Positions 17,601 through 24,721 of a stretch of DNA of 64,000 bases are shown one piece after another; position 1 is the stretch's first letter, and each line of letters starts with the position of its first letter. Source of the stretch: a virus. The stretch covers positions 62,001-126,000 of the IMG/VR virus record IMGVR_UViG_3300046171_000225. One strand, written 5' to 3'. Both the position numbers and the translations under genes were made by a program. Under the pieces are notes generated by a model. The model was not told the origin of the DNA and ran no database searches. It saw nothing but the letters and a program-made list of their open reading frames with translations.

Positions 17601-18053
17601 GCTGTTGACCGGCCACGAAACAGGAAGAAGTTCAATATCAATATTGAGACTTATGCTCCGGAAAAAGATTTTACTCTAGAGCAAGAGATCCAGAACATTG
17701 TTACTTTGACGGGAAGATTCCCTTTTGAAAGGATTATGTCTGAGGATGTTCTTGAGAGCCTGAAGAGAAACTGTATTCCTCCGATCTCCGAGTACGACCC
17801 TGAGATCATGGTAGTATGGCTTGTTCCTCGTTCAGTGAAGAAGAAGACAACCAGAAAGGGTAAGGATTATTTTGAGATTGAGGCTACGGATAGCAACTCT
17901 GTTATCACCAAAGTTCGATGTTGGGGCATCGACGTTAGCAAGGGTGATAAGATTGTTGTGAACGCTCCCTACATAGTAAAGCCCAGCCACAGTCCAGAAT
18001 GGGGATTCTCTACCCGAGGTAAGGTTGCCGTGAATTGGAAGATGCTTGCCTAA
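14616..18053 (+). CDS. dnaE: DNA polymerase III alpha subunit-like (C-family) replicase
   Basis: 1145 aa, about the size of bacterial DnaE. An N-terminal PHP domain (residues 3-120, NLHGHSVAGS and LTDHGNMNG) is followed by a palm with GPGRGSAAGALVAYAL, and the catalytic PDIDYD near residue 470. Fingers (FQFTESGAQNF; YRPGPLA), helix-hairpin-helix and an OB-like C-terminal domain (VVWLVPRSVKKK) follow. T4-type phages use a family B enzyme, so this is an alternative replicase lineage. A separate DnaQ-like exonuclease at 25144 could proofread. Confidence 0.95.
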   Translation: MKTSRIDFVNLHGHSVAGSIFDGLGFPQDHMNFAYENGCKALALTDHGNMNGLSHQVLHGKKMKKEGKDFKPIYGVEAYFVPSIAEWREEYEANLKDKKKARAIKKGDTSGATVEDESESKKSSKNILNRRRHLVLLAQNQKGLNNLFKLVSESYRPENFYRYPRIDFDLLEKYSEGIVAASACLGGVYAGCMWEHREEGEEAVLKAMRGITERFISIFGDRWYGELQWNNVPEQHDLNRYIIQMHKEYGIKLISTADSHYPDPNAWKDRELYKRLGWLGKGRPSWAEDGDLPISVDEIGYELYPKNGDQMWASYKKYSEECGTTYDDRLVLRSILETCDIAYNRIEDFFPDNTVRLPDFVIPPGETADTALEKFCLEGLRTKGLHTREDYINRLKHELEVIRDRGFSKYFLTMKEVTDIANEEMLTGPGRGSAAGALVAYALDITQVDPIEYGLLFSRFLRSDATDYPDIDYDVAEPMELKDILIDRWGDNVVAPISNWNTLQLKSLVKDISKLYEIPFTEVNNVTGKMMVEATGPAKEKHGIKSGVYNPTFEEVLEFSPTLQKFLLTYPHVAEHINALYGQVRSCSRHAGGVVIAEDLDYHMPLISSKNVRQTPWSEGQNVRHLEPMGFIKFDLLGLSTLRMIEGAVRHILKRHYNIENPTFKDVKDYYDKNLHPDTMDLADQEVYKNIFHTGKWAGVFQFTESGAQNFCVQVKPTSIIDIAAITSIYRPGPLAADVDKEYLKAKEQPQFVNYFNDMHKDITQETYGFLIFQEQIALLAHKLGKDLTLDEGNKLRKVLTKKGTGKEAEVKNKLHKKFVDGCVEKGITAKAANRMWETFEYFSGYGFNKSHAVSYSILSYQCAWLLNYYPSEWMAAFLDKEPETRKEQALSTAKSFGFDIEPININTSGDVWGISPNGKTLIQPLSAIKGLGAAAIQQILANRPFSDIEDFLFNENIVYSKLNKKCLDALVRAEALDLFMDERFTGRKHFWSAVAVDRPRNRKKFNINIETYAPEKDFTLEQEIQNIVTLTGRFPFERIMSEDVLESLKRNCIPPISEYDPEIMVVWLVPRSVKKKTTRKGKDYFEIEATDSNSVITKVRCWGIDVSKGDKIVVNAPYIVKPSHSPEWGFSTRGKVAVNWKMLA

Positions 18054-18059
18054 TCAAAA

Positions 18060-18088
18060 GACCTCAGTTAGCTTGTAGGCAGGAGGTC
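18060..18088 (+). promoter_or_regulatory. Hairpin masking the uvdE ribosome site
   Basis: GACCTC (18060-18065) pairs perfectly with GAGGTC (18083-18088) across a 17-nt loop, burying most of AGGAGG that serves ATG 18091. No clear promoter lies in the loop, so this may simply dampen translation of polymerase read-through RNA. Confidence 0.5.
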
Positions 18089-18090
18089 AT

Positions 18091-19035
18091 ATGCTGCCAA
18101 GAAGAATCGGTTACGCTTGTATCAACATGCAACTCTCCAACCCTAAAGAGTATGGTGGTGCTCCACGCGGCACCAAAAAGATTACTACAAATAGATCTAT
18201 GATCAAGAGAACCTTTTTGGCTGAGGGCACTAGTTATGCCTCTGAGTTGGGATTGCAAAATGTTAAAGACTTGTACAAGATTCTACAGTGGAACGAAGAA
18301 AATGGTTTTAACTTCTTTAGATTATCTTCTAACCTTTTTCCTTGGGCCTCGGAATATAACTGGGATCAATTACCAAACATTGAGTCTATTTGCGAATGGC
18401 TTGGCAGATCGGGAGATTTTGCCAAGAAGCACGGACACAGGATCACAGCACACCCAGGACCGTTCAACAAACTGACCAGTGGCGATGAGAGGATCATCGG
18501 CAACACAATTAAGGATCTTAGCATCCATGGCTGGACATTTGACCAGATGGGGCTACCAAGAACTCCTTGGGCTAAGATAAATATTCATGTTGGTGCTAGT
18601 TATGGTGACAAGCAAAAAGCTTGCGATAACTTTTGTCGCAACTTTGAGAGACTCCCAGACTCAGTAAAAAGCAGACTAACAGTTGAAAATGATGATAAAG
18701 CCTCCCTCTACTCGACCAAAGAATTGTATGAGCTTATTTTTTCGAGAATTGGTATACCCATTGTTCACGATATTCATCACCATGGTTTTTGTGATGGAGG
18801 ACTTTCTCAAGAAGAGGCCATATCCCTAGCAGCATCCACATGGGGAGACGTGGTTCCTGTTATCCACTACTCAGAAAGTAGGCCAAAAGAGCAGGGAGAC
18901 CCAAAGATTAAACCACAAGCACATTCAGATTATGTGTACGATTACATAGAAACTTATGGACATGAAATAGATTGTATGATAGAAGCAAAGCACAAAGAAC
19001 TTGCAGTCATTAAATGGCTGGAATTACACCGATGA
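18091..19035 (+). CDS. uvdE: UV damage endonuclease (UvdE family)
   Basis: TIM-barrel endonuclease that nicks DNA 5' of UV photoproducts in a photolyase-independent repair path. The 314-aa protein shows the family's metal-site motifs in order: RLSSNLFPW, TAHPGPF, INIHVGASYGDK, LTVENDD, VHDIHHH, VIHYSESR and the terminal IEAKHKE. AGGAGG lies 4-9 nt before the ATG. Useful to a phage exposed to sunlight, which fits an aquatic habitat (inference). Confidence 0.92.
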   Translation: MLPRRIGYACINMQLSNPKEYGGAPRGTKKITTNRSMIKRTFLAEGTSYASELGLQNVKDLYKILQWNEENGFNFFRLSSNLFPWASEYNWDQLPNIESICEWLGRSGDFAKKHGHRITAHPGPFNKLTSGDERIIGNTIKDLSIHGWTFDQMGLPRTPWAKINIHVGASYGDKQKACDNFCRNFERLPDSVKSRLTVENDDKASLYSTKELYELIFSRIGIPIVHDIHHHGFCDGGLSQEEAISLAASTWGDVVPVIHYSESRPKEQGDPKIKPQAHSDYVYDYIETYGHEIDCMIEAKHKELAVIKWLELHR

Positions 19036-19044
19036 GGAGGAAAA

Positions 19045-19329
19045 ATGTTTAGCGTTTACGAATACAACAACGAAGAGAAGGAAGATACTGTCATGGATGA
19101 AAAGACTGAGAAGATGATCGAGTACATTCGTAGCCTCAAGGCAATTGAGGATGCTATGGAGCCTTACAAAGAGCAGAAGCGTGAACTCCGTAAGGACTTC
19201 AAGGAGCAGGGCTGGCTTACTGGTGACGAGATTAGTCTCACAGTTAAGGCCTACCGTATGATGAAGTCTGAGGTTGATATCGATGAGCTCGTCAAGATCT
19301 ACGATTCTCTTCGCGGAGGCAATAAATGA
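19045..19329 (+). CDS. Hypothetical helical protein
   Basis: 94 aa, highly charged and predicted all-helical (KAIEDAMEPYKEQKRELRKDF), not recognised. Strong GAGGAGG site; ends with an ATGA overlap into dUTPase. Confidence 0.72.
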   Translation: MFSVYEYNNEEKEDTVMDEKTEKMIEYIRSLKAIEDAMEPYKEQKRELRKDFKEQGWLTGDEISLTVKAYRMMKSEVDIDELVKIYDSLRGGNK

Positions 19330-19781
19330 TTTTAGAGTACGTTGCACTCTCACATTGCAAGCATTCTCCTACAAGAGCAAATCCATCAGATGCTGGTCTT
19401 GACCTTTGTTTCAACCCAAAGGACGGAGCACAAACTGTTCTCCGACCCGGAGAATCTGTGGTTCTTGCAACTGGTTTAAAGTTTGGCATCCCACACGGGT
19501 ACATGCTCCAGATCATGAACCGTAGCGGCAACGCAGCTAAGCGCTCACTCATGGTTGGTGCTTGCGTCGTAGACGCTGGTTATGATGGTGAGGTATTTGT
19601 AAACCTTCATAACATGGGTACTATGAAGCAGATCATCAATCCCGGTGATAAGATTGCACAGGGTGTCGTTATCCCAGTAGTGCCTGTTCGGTTTATGGAA
19701 ACATCAATCGATGATCCTTATTGGTACCCAATTGCCATCTCTGAACGTGGTGATGGTGCTCTAGGGAGCACTGGCCAATGA
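19326..19781 (+). CDS. dut: dUTP diphosphatase
   Basis: Hydrolyses dUTP to dUMP, keeping uracil out of DNA and feeding ThyX. 151 aa, homotrimeric type. Five motifs in order: PSDAGLDL (1), NRSGNAAKRSL (2), VVDAGYDGE (3), GDKIAQ (4) and RGDGALGSTG (5, a variant of R-G-x-G-G-F-G-S-T-G). ATGA overlaps on both sides. Confidence 0.94.
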   Translation: MILEYVALSHCKHSPTRANPSDAGLDLCFNPKDGAQTVLRPGESVVLATGLKFGIPHGYMLQIMNRSGNAAKRSLMVGACVVDAGYDGEVFVNLHNMGTMKQIINPGDKIAQGVVIPVVPVRFMETSIDDPYWYPIAISERGDGALGSTGQ

Positions 19782-19999
19782 ACCGCAAACAAAGAAGAGC
19801 AGCAAAGAAGCAGAAGTCTTCTGAAGCAATTGATACAAAGATGGCCCTGTTTGGCAAGTTGCCTGACAGTTGTGTGGCTTGTGGGAAACCTTTTGATAAA
19901 AAGGACAAAGACATGGCTATGACTTGGAGCGTTGCTGTGAGAGAAAAAGAAGAAATTGTAGACTTGTTTTGCCCTTCTTGTTGGTCCAAGCATGGCTGA
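19778..19999 (+). CDS. Small zinc-binding protein (two CxxC)
   Basis: 73 aa. A basic N-terminus (MNRKQRRAAKKQK) precedes a CVAC...CPSC four-cysteine site separated by about 30 residues, typical of a small zinc ribbon that could bind nucleic acid or RNA polymerase. Similar short proteins occur in T4-like marine phages. Function unassigned. Confidence 0.75.
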   Translation: MNRKQRRAAKKQKSSEAIDTKMALFGKLPDSCVACGKPFDKKDKDMAMTWSVAVREKEEIVDLFCPSCWSKHG

Positions 20000-20321
20000 C
20001 TATGGTTTTAACGAAAAAAACATAGTTTTTACTGACACAGACAAAAGACATGCGGACCTTAAGATCAGACTGCAGAGCGACGACCTCGGCCAGTCTGATT
20101 TTTTCCGTGCCATGATCACCGGCTATATAAACAAAGATCAACGGATTATATCTTTCCTGTATGATTGGAGAGAGAAAGAGAAGAAATACTCTAAGCGAAA
20201 AAGAAAGATCCAAGAGTCTTCTTTGAAAAAGGGAGATAAAATGATTTCTAAATTTGGAATCAACGAAGAAGAACTAGAAAACATATTCGATATGCTAGAA
20301 CAAGAACATCCAGACCTCTAG
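19992..20321 (+). CDS. Hypothetical basic/acidic helical protein
   Basis: 109 aa. An N-terminal segment (KRHADLKIRLQSDDLGQSDFFRAMITGYI) resembles small phage proteins with ribbon-helix-helix-like character, then a very basic linker (EKKYSKRKRKIQ) and an acidic helical tail. A small transcription factor is possible but unproven. Overlaps the Zn protein by 8 nt. Confidence 0.65.
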   Translation: MADYGFNEKNIVFTDTDKRHADLKIRLQSDDLGQSDFFRAMITGYINKDQRIISFLYDWREKEKKYSKRKRKIQESSLKKGDKMISKFGINEEELENIFDMLEQEHPDL

Positions 20322-20352
20322 CATAAAAAATGGTTTTTTAAAATTAAAACTA

Positions 20353-20359
20353 CTATTTA
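20353..20359 (+). promoter_or_regulatory. CTATTTA promoter-like motif
   Basis: CTATTTATA in the gap before ATG 20392, 32 nt upstream of the start. The same heptamer recurs in other gaps of this window. Read on the other strand it is TATAAATA, the T4 late -10 box, but the genes here run on the + strand. Confidence 0.4.
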
Positions 20360-20391
20360 TACATGTAATCTGTTTACAGGAGATTTTTACT

Positions 20392-21072
20392 ATGAGCAAG
20401 GACAAGCTTCTTAATGAGTCAACCATCCGTCGTTTCATGAAACTAGCAGACATGCAGGCAATGTCTAACGAGTTTTTGACCGAGATGGGCAAAGGTATGT
20501 ACGGTATGAAAGACGACATGGACGAAGGCATGTACGGCATGAAAGATGACATGGACGAAGACATGCACGGTATGAAAGACGACATGGATGAAGCCATGCA
20601 TGGCATGGAAGACGACATGAAAGACAAGGACATGAAAGACATGGACATGGAAGACGAGGATGAGGATCCTGTTGTCGATATGGATGCTGAGCCTGAGCTT
20701 GACATGGAAGAGGAAGAGATGGACGAGGTCGAGATCACTGAAGACGACCGCGCTGCTCTAGCAGCCGCTATCCCTGTTCTTGAGAAGATTGCTAGTGCTG
20801 CTAAGGCGATGGACATGGACATGGACATGCCTGCTAAGATGGACGCCGAAGAAGAGCCAATGATGGAGGGCGAGATCGAAGAGGCCATGCACGCCATGAA
20901 AGACGACATGGAAGAGGCGATGCACGCCATGAAAGATGACATGGAAGAAGGCATGCACGGCATGAAAGACGAGCTTGACGAGGTTGAGCTTATTGATGAG
21001 GACGAGCTAGTTCAGGAAGTCACTCGCAGAGTTGCTGATAGACTTCGTTCCATTCTTGCTTCAAAGAAGTGA
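20392..21072 (+). CDS. Acidic Met/Asp-repeat protein (possible internal/core virion protein)
   Basis: 226 aa, extremely acidic and Met-rich. The N-terminus LLNESTIRRFMKLADMQ resembles short virion-associated core proteins of T4-like marine phages, followed by SNEFLTEMG, which includes an L-T-E that could be a prohead-protease site. The body is two blocks of a decapeptide-like repeat MxGMKDDMDE/MHAMKDDMEE (residues 37-75 and 160-195) around a helical segment. The C-terminus is a helix (VTRRVADRLRSIL). Own promoter motif and strong terminator make it a separate, probably abundant product. Head-core role is inferred. Confidence 0.7.
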   Translation: MSKDKLLNESTIRRFMKLADMQAMSNEFLTEMGKGMYGMKDDMDEGMYGMKDDMDEDMHGMKDDMDEAMHGMEDDMKDKDMKDMDMEDEDEDPVVDMDAEPELDMEEEEMDEVEITEDDRAALAAAIPVLEKIASAAKAMDMDMDMPAKMDAEEEPMMEGEIEEAMHAMKDDMEEAMHAMKDDMEEGMHGMKDELDEVELIDEDELVQEVTRRVADRLRSILASKK

Positions 21073-21091
21073 ACAGTAGATTACAAGTTTT

Positions 21092-21123
21092 AAAAAGCTG
21101 TGCTTAGGCACAGCTTTTTTTTT
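21092..21123 (+). terminator. Rho-independent terminator
   Basis: AGCTGTGC (21096-21103), a TTAG loop and GCACAGCT (21108-21115) with A-run before and nine Ts after. Strong intrinsic terminator after the acidic repeat protein. Confidence 0.95.
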
Positions 21124-21124
21124 C

Positions 21125-21159
21125 TTGACATAAAGTTAAAAAGTGTTTAATTATAAATA
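21125..21159 (+). promoter_or_regulatory. Promoter before clpP-like/groEL
   Basis: TTGACA (21125-21130) directly follows the terminator. TATAAATA (21152-21159), identical to the T4 late -10 consensus, lies 21 nt downstream; a TTTAAT (21146-21151) sits at 15 nt. Either a sigma70-like promoter with poor spacing or a T4-like late promoter could drive the ClpP-like and GroEL genes. Confidence 0.5.
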
Positions 21160-21173
21160 GACTTGGAGTTTAA

Positions 21174-21812
21174 ATGTCTGAAGAAGTTGATCTGCCACAG
21201 GAGGTTACGGAATCCTTGGTTTTGGCAGATCCTGGTGCTTTGAATACTATAGGCCTTATTGGCGATGTTACCGAAGAGACGTCGAACGAGCTTATCTTTT
21301 CTCTACTCATGATGAAAGAGAAACAAGAGTTGGACTACTACACCGCCCTTGCAGTTTCGCAAGCGGAAGAAGATGTTGAAGAGCCAGAGAAGCCAGATAT
21401 TAATTTTTATATTTCTACAAACGGTGGCTCGGCAGACGAGATGTTTGCTATCTATGATGTCATGCGTCTTATCAAAAGTAGAGACGTGACCTCGGTTTGT
21501 ACTTATGGACTTGGAAAAGTTATGTCTGCAGGGGTTTTACTTCTTGCAGCAGGGACCAAGGGAAAGAGAAGAGTTGGCAAACATTGCAGAGTCATGATAC
21601 ATTCTGTTATCGGAGGGTCCACAGGGCCTATGCATCAGCTAGAGAATGAGTTTTCAGAGGTCAAGAAGATCCAGGATAACTACATAAGTGCTCTAGTTTC
21701 CGAGACTAATATGACAGAAGAATATCTAAGAGACCTATTGAAGAAGAAGATAAATGTTTACCTGTCTGCTGAAGAAGCAGTCGAACTTGGAATCGCAGAC
21801 GAAGTGTGCTAG
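21174..21812 (+). CDS. ClpP-like serine protease, catalytic Asp changed
   Basis: 212 aa with the ClpP fold: FYISTNGGSADEMFAIYD, nucleophile Ser118 in KVMSAGVLLLAAG and His143 in MIHSVIGG. The third triad position (Asp171 in E. coli ClpP, four residues before the conserved L-S-A) is Asn194 here (INVYLSAEE). Activity may be low or rely on another residue. An acidic insert of about 25 residues (50-75) is unusual. In phages such proteins often act as prohead proteases or with chaperones; it overlaps groEL. Confidence 0.82.
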   Translation: MSEEVDLPQEVTESLVLADPGALNTIGLIGDVTEETSNELIFSLLMMKEKQELDYYTALAVSQAEEDVEEPEKPDINFYISTNGGSADEMFAIYDVMRLIKSRDVTSVCTYGLGKVMSAGVLLLAAGTKGKRRVGKHCRVMIHSVIGGSTGPMHQLENEFSEVKKIQDNYISALVSETNMTEEYLRDLLKKKINVYLSAEEAVELGIADEVC

Positions 21813-21820
21813 GAGGTACA

Positions 21821-23368
21821 GTGTCTAAGAAATATTGCTCTAATCAAGAACTAGAAAGTAGAATCGCCAGCGGGATCAATAAGTTGGCAGATAATGTGGC
21901 CTCTACCCTTGGCCCAAGAGGAAGGAACGTTATCCTTCAGAAAAAGGATTCTAATCCAATCGTAACAAAAGACGGAGTCACAGTAGCCGAGTTTGTAGAG
22001 CTTGAAGATCCGTTTGAGAATCTAGGTGCTCAAGTCATCAAGCAGGCTTCGAGAGTTACTAACGCAGAAGCTGGCGATGGCACTACTACAGCCACGGTCT
22101 TGGCTAGGGCGATGTACCGGAACGCCAGAAAGTATATTTCTTCTGGTCATGCTCCTATTCAGATCAAGCGCGAGATGGATAAGACTGTTTCTGAAGTTGT
22201 AGAGAGTCTTTCGGAGCTTGCAAGTCCTATTTCTTCTATTGAAGACATCCGTCATATTGCTACTATCTCAGCCAACAATGATCCTGAGATAGGTGAACTA
22301 ATTGCAAAAGCAGTTGAAAGTGTTGGCAAGGATGGCTCTATCACTGTCGAAGAAGCACGCTCTCTTCAGACTAGCCTAGACTTGGTAGAGGGCTTTAGGC
22401 TTGGCTCTGGCTATGCTTCTAGTTCCTTTATCACTGATGAGCGTCGTGGGGCTGTCGTATACGAAGATGTATTTGTTTTAGTTGCTGATGCTAAGATTGA
22501 TAAGGTAGACGACATTCTACCTGTCTTGGAAGTTATAGCGAGGGAGGGACGACCTTTGGTGATCGTCGCTTCAGATATTGAAGGGCAGGCACTAGCTGCT
22601 TTGATTATGAATAGTATGCGTGGAACAATGAAGGTAGCTGCTGTTAAGGCTCCCGGCTATGGCGAAGAGAGAAGAGGTATCTTGAACGACCTTTGTTTGA
22701 CCACTGGTGCTACTTATGTCACTAGATCTAGTGGCCTCAAGCTAAAAGAGGTAACTCTAGAGCATCTAGGTATGGCTAAGAAAATTGATATAACAAAGGC
22801 AGTTACTACAATTGTGGGAGGCAAAGGAGACTACGCCGAGGTCGATAGAAAAATCGAAGCCCTCAAGATCGAAGCTGCACAGACCGATTCGATGAATGAA
22901 GCTGAAAGAATTCAGCAGAGAATCACTAGACTTGCTGCTGGTATTGCTATCATCCGAGTAGGCGCTGCCACTGAAGTCGAGATGATAGAAAAGAAACATC
23001 GTATTGAAGATGCCTTAGAAGCAGTCAAGGCTGCTAGAGATGAAGGCATTGTTCCCGGTGGCGGTGTTGCTCTTGTCCGTACCGTCCCTAAGGGCAAACT
23101 CACTGGTGCTCAGGCTGTTGTTTACGATGCTATATGCGAGCCGATTAGGCAGATGGCCTTCAATGCTGGTGAAAGCCCAGACGTAGTCCTAGACAGAGTC
23201 AAGAAACTTAAAGGCTCTAAAGGGTGGGACTTTAACGATAGTAAGGTTGTAGATATGCTTGAACAAGGCGTTATTGATCCTGTGAAGGTTACTAGAACAG
23301 CATTGCAGAATGCTTGCTCAGCAGTTGGGGCTCTCATAACTAGTGGCTATGCCATTGTGGAGGACTGA
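21821..23368 (+). CDS. groEL: Chaperonin GroEL
   Basis: 515 aa, near full length. The ATP site GDGTTTATVLARA, apical-domain RGTMKVAAVKAPGYGEERR and equatorial GIVPGGGVALVR are all present. The C-terminal Gly-Gly-Met tail of bacterial GroEL is absent. The GTG at 21821, with AGGAGG 5 nt upstream, is preferred to the ATG at 21806. Phage GroELs can fold phage proteins without host help; a GroES-like protein is encoded 18 kb upstream at 3422. Confidence 0.95.
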   Translation: MSKKYCSNQELESRIASGINKLADNVASTLGPRGRNVILQKKDSNPIVTKDGVTVAEFVELEDPFENLGAQVIKQASRVTNAEAGDGTTTATVLARAMYRNARKYISSGHAPIQIKREMDKTVSEVVESLSELASPISSIEDIRHIATISANNDPEIGELIAKAVESVGKDGSITVEEARSLQTSLDLVEGFRLGSGYASSSFITDERRGAVVYEDVFVLVADAKIDKVDDILPVLEVIAREGRPLVIVASDIEGQALAALIMNSMRGTMKVAAVKAPGYGEERRGILNDLCLTTGATYVTRSSGLKLKEVTLEHLGMAKKIDITKAVTTIVGGKGDYAEVDRKIEALKIEAAQTDSMNEAERIQQRITRLAAGIAIIRVGAATEVEMIEKKHRIEDALEAVKAARDEGIVPGGGVALVRTVPKGKLTGAQAVVYDAICEPIRQMAFNAGESPDVVLDRVKKLKGSKGWDFNDSKVVDMLEQGVIDPVKVTRTALQNACSAVGALITSGYAIVED

Positions 23369-23655
23369 TGCGAGCAAACATTAGTTTTTCTGTTGATTTT
23401 GAGAAAGTACCAGCAGAGCTTTCTAGACTTGTTGATCATCAAGGTCAGGAGGTTATGTCAAAGTGTGCAGATATTATTAGATGCTTGTCGGATGGAAACT
23501 TCATTAAAGCAAGAGAGTCCATCTTTGAGGCTCGCAGAGCTTTAGGTAATGCTGAAGTCCGGCTGGCAGAGATTGATAGAATACTAGCTGGGTATGTTTC
23601 TTTGCAGAACGGCGAAGTTGAGGACGAACAGGAACCCGCCAATGAAGATGGGTGA
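23368..23655 (+). CDS. Hypothetical helical protein
   Basis: 95 aa, helical with an acidic tail. Starts within the groEL stop (TGATG). Not recognised; co-translated with groEL, so a chaperone accessory role is conceivable but unsupported. Confidence 0.68.
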   Translation: MRANISFSVDFEKVPAELSRLVDHQGQEVMSKCADIIRCLSDGNFIKARESIFEARRALGNAEVRLAEIDRILAGYVSLQNGEVEDEQEPANEDG

Positions 23656-23857
23656 TGTTGTACATGTCCCAGCGAACGTCAACCTGAGAAAAACTATCCC
23701 AGGTCAAGGCCTTTTACTTTACCAAACAACCGTTCCAAAAAAAGCTTTATACATTCAGGACTTGATTAACTCTCGTCCTGAGTGTTGTGAGATTGAATAT
23801 GGCGGTGACGTTTGGATAGCTAAAAAAAGAGATATAAAACTTTTGGAGATCAAATGA
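23642..23857 (+). CDS. Hypothetical SH3-like protein
   Basis: 71 aa from ATG 23642 (MKMGDVVHVPANVNL), overlapping the previous gene by 14 nt. The MxGDVVxVP opening and short strands suggest a KOW/SH3-like barrel. An in-frame ATG at 23594 would overlap far more and lacks a ribosome site. Confidence 0.65.
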   Translation: MKMGDVVHVPANVNLRKTIPGQGLLLYQTTVPKKALYIQDLINSRPECCEIEYGGDVWIAKKRDIKLLEIK

Positions 23858-24132
23858 TTGTGGAATTGACTAGAGTGCAATATGGCACTGGAACACATGG
23901 AGCAGGAAGCCTCGAAAGAGTTCTTATTAACACCGACTATATTGTATACATTAAGCCTACGGCTCCTCCTGAATTAGTTGAGAATGTTCGGAGCACACTT
24001 CACAAGGATGTGCAGTTTTCAAGGCTAGTATTAGATCATTCTAGTCATATGAGCGACATCACCGTTGTTGGATCTCCAGAATCTCTTGCGTCTAAGATTA
24101 GTATGGCAAGAACACAACTACTAAAAGGCTAG
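23854..24132 (+). CDS. FlbD-like small protein
   Basis: 92 aa. The plan MIVELTR...RVLINTDYIVYI...ITVVGSPESLASKI resembles the FlbD-type family (M-I-x-L-T-R, N-x-D-x-I, V-x-E-S). Phages carry such proteins, with no known role in phage. Confidence 0.6.
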   Translation: MIVELTRVQYGTGTHGAGSLERVLINTDYIVYIKPTAPPELVENVRSTLHKDVQFSRLVLDHSSHMSDITVVGSPESLASKISMARTQLLKG

Positions 24133-24142
24133 AAGCTTGTTG

Positions 24143-24166
24143 GCCACCTATTTATAAATGGGGGGC
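24143..24166 (+). promoter_or_regulatory. CTATTTA motif inside an RBS-masking hairpin
   Basis: GCCACC (24143-24148) faces GGGGGC (24161-24166) with one mismatch. The loop holds the rest of CTATTTA (24148-24154) and the palindrome ATTTATAAAT. The G-run is the Shine-Dalgarno for ATG 24173. RNA starting after the motif would lose the 5' arm. Confidence 0.5.
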
Positions 24167-24172
24167 ATTCTT

Positions 24173-24316
24173 ATGTTTAAAGTTAACAAATGTATAAAAC
24201 TTGAAGATAGAGACATAGATCTATTTCTTCTTAAATTGTTAACAATTTATGAGAATTACGATTTTTGCGAAGCACTTTTATTATTGGTATTAACTTCAGA
24301 TATGGGTGAGGCATGA
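24173..24316 (+). CDS. Small hypothetical protein, 47 aa
   Basis: Opens MFKVNKCIKLEDRDIDLF and is Leu-rich, probably helical. A strong GGGGGG site lies 7 nt upstream. Its TGA overlaps the cupin ATG (ATGA), which supports it as a coupled real gene. Confidence 0.62.
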   Translation: MFKVNKCIKLEDRDIDLFLLKLLTIYENYDFCEALLLLVLTSDMGEA

Positions 24317-24660
24317 GCGGAAAAAGAATTGATAAGCCATGGGGATACGAAGAGATTTGGGCACATACCGACAAGTACGTTGGAAAAGTTCTTCATATCT
24401 TCAAAGGTCGTCGTTTATCTGAGCAATTTCATAGAGTAAAAGACGAAACTATTTATGTTTTGAGTGGCGACCTACAGCTTGAGATCAATGGCGGAGAGCA
24501 GATCCTAATTCTGTCTCCGGGTGAGAGCTATCGTATTGAAACTGGAGTTATCCACCGTTTTGTAGCGTCTGAGCATGGCACAGACGTCAGACTTATGGAA
24601 GTGAGTACACCAGAGCTAGGTGATGTAGTCAGGACAGAGGATGACTACGGTCGAGAGTGA
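24313..24660 (+). CDS. Cupin, mannose-6-phosphate isomerase (type II) C-terminal-like
   Basis: 115 aa, single cupin barrel. KPWGYEEIWAHTDKYVGKVL, SEQFHRVKDETIYVLSG and PGESYRIETGVIHRF match the cupin part of ManC/AlgA-type phosphomannose isomerases, with metal-binding His/Glu in FHRVKDE and VIHRF. Alone it could isomerise or bind a sugar phosphate. A phosphomannomutase-like HAD is at 27313, so sugar-phosphate chemistry is plausible. Confidence 0.78.
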   Translation: MSGKRIDKPWGYEEIWAHTDKYVGKVLHIFKGRRLSEQFHRVKDETIYVLSGDLQLEINGGEQILILSPGESYRIETGVIHRFVASEHGTDVRLMEVSTPELGDVVRTEDDYGRE

Positions 24661-24688
24661 CAAAAACAATGTTACCATTTAAGGCTTC

Positions 24689-24716
24689 CCGCACTATTTA
24701 GTACAGTGCGGAGAAG
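24689..24716 (+). promoter_or_regulatory. Hairpin with CTATTTA in its loop, overlapping the next RBS
   Basis: CCGCACT (24689-24695) pairs perfectly with AGTGCGG (24705-24711); CTATTTA (24694-24700) starts in the 5' arm and runs into the loop. The 3' arm runs into GGAG, the ribosome site for ATG 24722, and then TTTT. It can act as a weak terminator of the cupin RNA, an RBS lock, and a promoter site. Confidence 0.55.
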
Positions 24717-24721
24717 CTTTT

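Noticed and set aside
20354-20361. T4 late promoter on the minus strand (TATAAATA)
   Set aside because: There is no minus-strand gene nearby. The same string recurs as part of CTATTTATA before + strand genes, so a + strand reading is preferred.
20295-20963. 222-residue minus-strand frame opposite the acidic repeat protein
   Set aside because: It is made only of Met/Ser repeats mirrored from the + strand Met/Asp repeat and lacks any start signal.
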